From NCBI GenBank assembly GCA_024636425.1, contig JAGXHB010000076.1, forward strand, positions 1 through 5,359: a stretch of DNA of 5,359 nucleotides. The letters run 5' to 3'. The notes beneath the pieces are model-generated. The model saw only the letters and a list, made by a program, of their open reading frames with translations. It was not told the DNA's origin and made no database searches. This stretch comes from Roseobacter sp. GTDB lineage: Bacteria > Pseudomonadota > Alphaproteobacteria > Rhodobacterales > Rhodobacteraceae. A program made the position numbers and the translations under genes. Of the stretch, positions 5,224-5,359 are shown in pieces. Position 1 is the stretch's first letter; each line of letters starts with the position of its first letter.

Positions 5224-5359
5224 CTATCCGGCACCGGCCTCCCGTCGCACCAGCAGATCGAGCGGGCTGGTCACATCCCGGATCGTCTTGATCGCCACCT
5301 TGGTATAGATCGTTGTGGTCTCCAGCCTGGCATGGCCCAGCAGCACCTGGATCACCCTG
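5224..5359 (-). CDS. tyrosine recombinase/integrase, C-terminal end (5' part outside window)
   Basis: Only the last 44 residues are visible, read leftward from the window edge to a TAG at 5224-5226. They begin RVIQVLLGHARLETTTIYTKV, the typical end of a tyrosine recombinase catalytic domain: the LLGH histidine (visible residue 9) and the nucleophilic tyrosine (visible residue 18) in TTxxYT. A short basic tail follows. Such recombinases cut and rejoin DNA through a phosphotyrosine. Some IS91-family elements carry one just upstream of the transposase, and the 12-nt gap here fits a two-gene unit that moves together. The Arg and other catalytic residues are out of view, so completeness is unknown. 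Confidence 0.85.
   Translation of the reverse strand, partial: RVIQVLLGHARLETTTIYTKVAIKTIRDVTSPLDLLVRREAGAG

Larger units (their letters stand above)
3766..5359 (-). mobile_element. IS91-type rolling-circle insertion sequence (partial, continues past right edge)
   Basis: The element reads right to left: a tyrosine recombinase (C-terminus only), the Y2/HUH transposase, then a tail of about 240 nt. IS91 elements move by rolling-circle transposition, have no terminal inverted repeats, and insert next to GAAC/CAAG-type tetranucleotides at the origin end, which lies downstream of the transposase. Here CAAG at 3762-3765 (CTTG on the element strand) directly follows a region containing CAATCCCCATAG (minus strand, 3794-3805), which I associate with the origin end of related elements. 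The left limit at 3766 is therefore a reasoned estimate. The terminus end is outside the window. The body is GC-richer than the intergenic DNA to its left. Confidence 0.75.

Noticed and set aside
1..5359. CRISPR arrays, tRNA or rRNA genes, toxin-antitoxin pairs
   Set aside because: No regularly spaced repeats, cloverleaf-like segments or such gene pairs are seen on either strand.

Overview
The window looks like chromosomal or plasmid DNA of an alphaproteobacterium, most likely a marine Rhodobacterales (Roseobacter-type) strain. This rests on moderately high GC with GC-rich third codon positions, on the gene set (BCCT transporter, DUF3726 protein, RidA-family protein), and on an IS91-type element of a kind I associate with that order. 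The assignment is an inference; there is no rRNA or other marker gene here.

Positions 1-3531 hold a plus-strand operon. It enters the window inside a BCCT-family transporter gene (C-terminal 231 residues only). After a 66-nt gap with a strong 8-bp inverted repeat comes a 558-residue cytosolic protein that I do not recognise. Its stop overlaps the start of a 240-residue protein (ATGA), which I assign to DUF3726. A 119-residue RidA-family protein follows 13 nt later. Spacing, overlap and good ribosome binding sites suggest one transcript. The parts imply uptake of a small zwitterion (betaine-like), chemistry by the two unknown proteins, and clearance of a reactive enamine/imine by the RidA protein. 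The substrate cannot be read from this sequence.

Positions 3532-3765 are intergenic. They hold a 7-bp hairpin just after the operon, AT-rich DNA, and a decayed palindrome that may be a genomic repeat. No gene is seen there.

From about 3766 to beyond the right edge lies an IS91-type rolling-circle insertion sequence on the minus strand. It has a probable replication-origin end next to a CAAG tetranucleotide, a non-coding tail of about 240 nt, an apparently intact 400-residue Y2/HUH transposase, and the last 44 codons of a tyrosine recombinase starting 12 nt upstream of the transposase. The element lies downstream of the operon and does not break any visible gene.

The main points for follow-up are the unknown 558-residue/DUF3726/RidA module next to a BCCT carrier with an altered Trp signature, and a 13-nt full-length anti-Shine-Dalgarno match buried inside the 558-residue gene.
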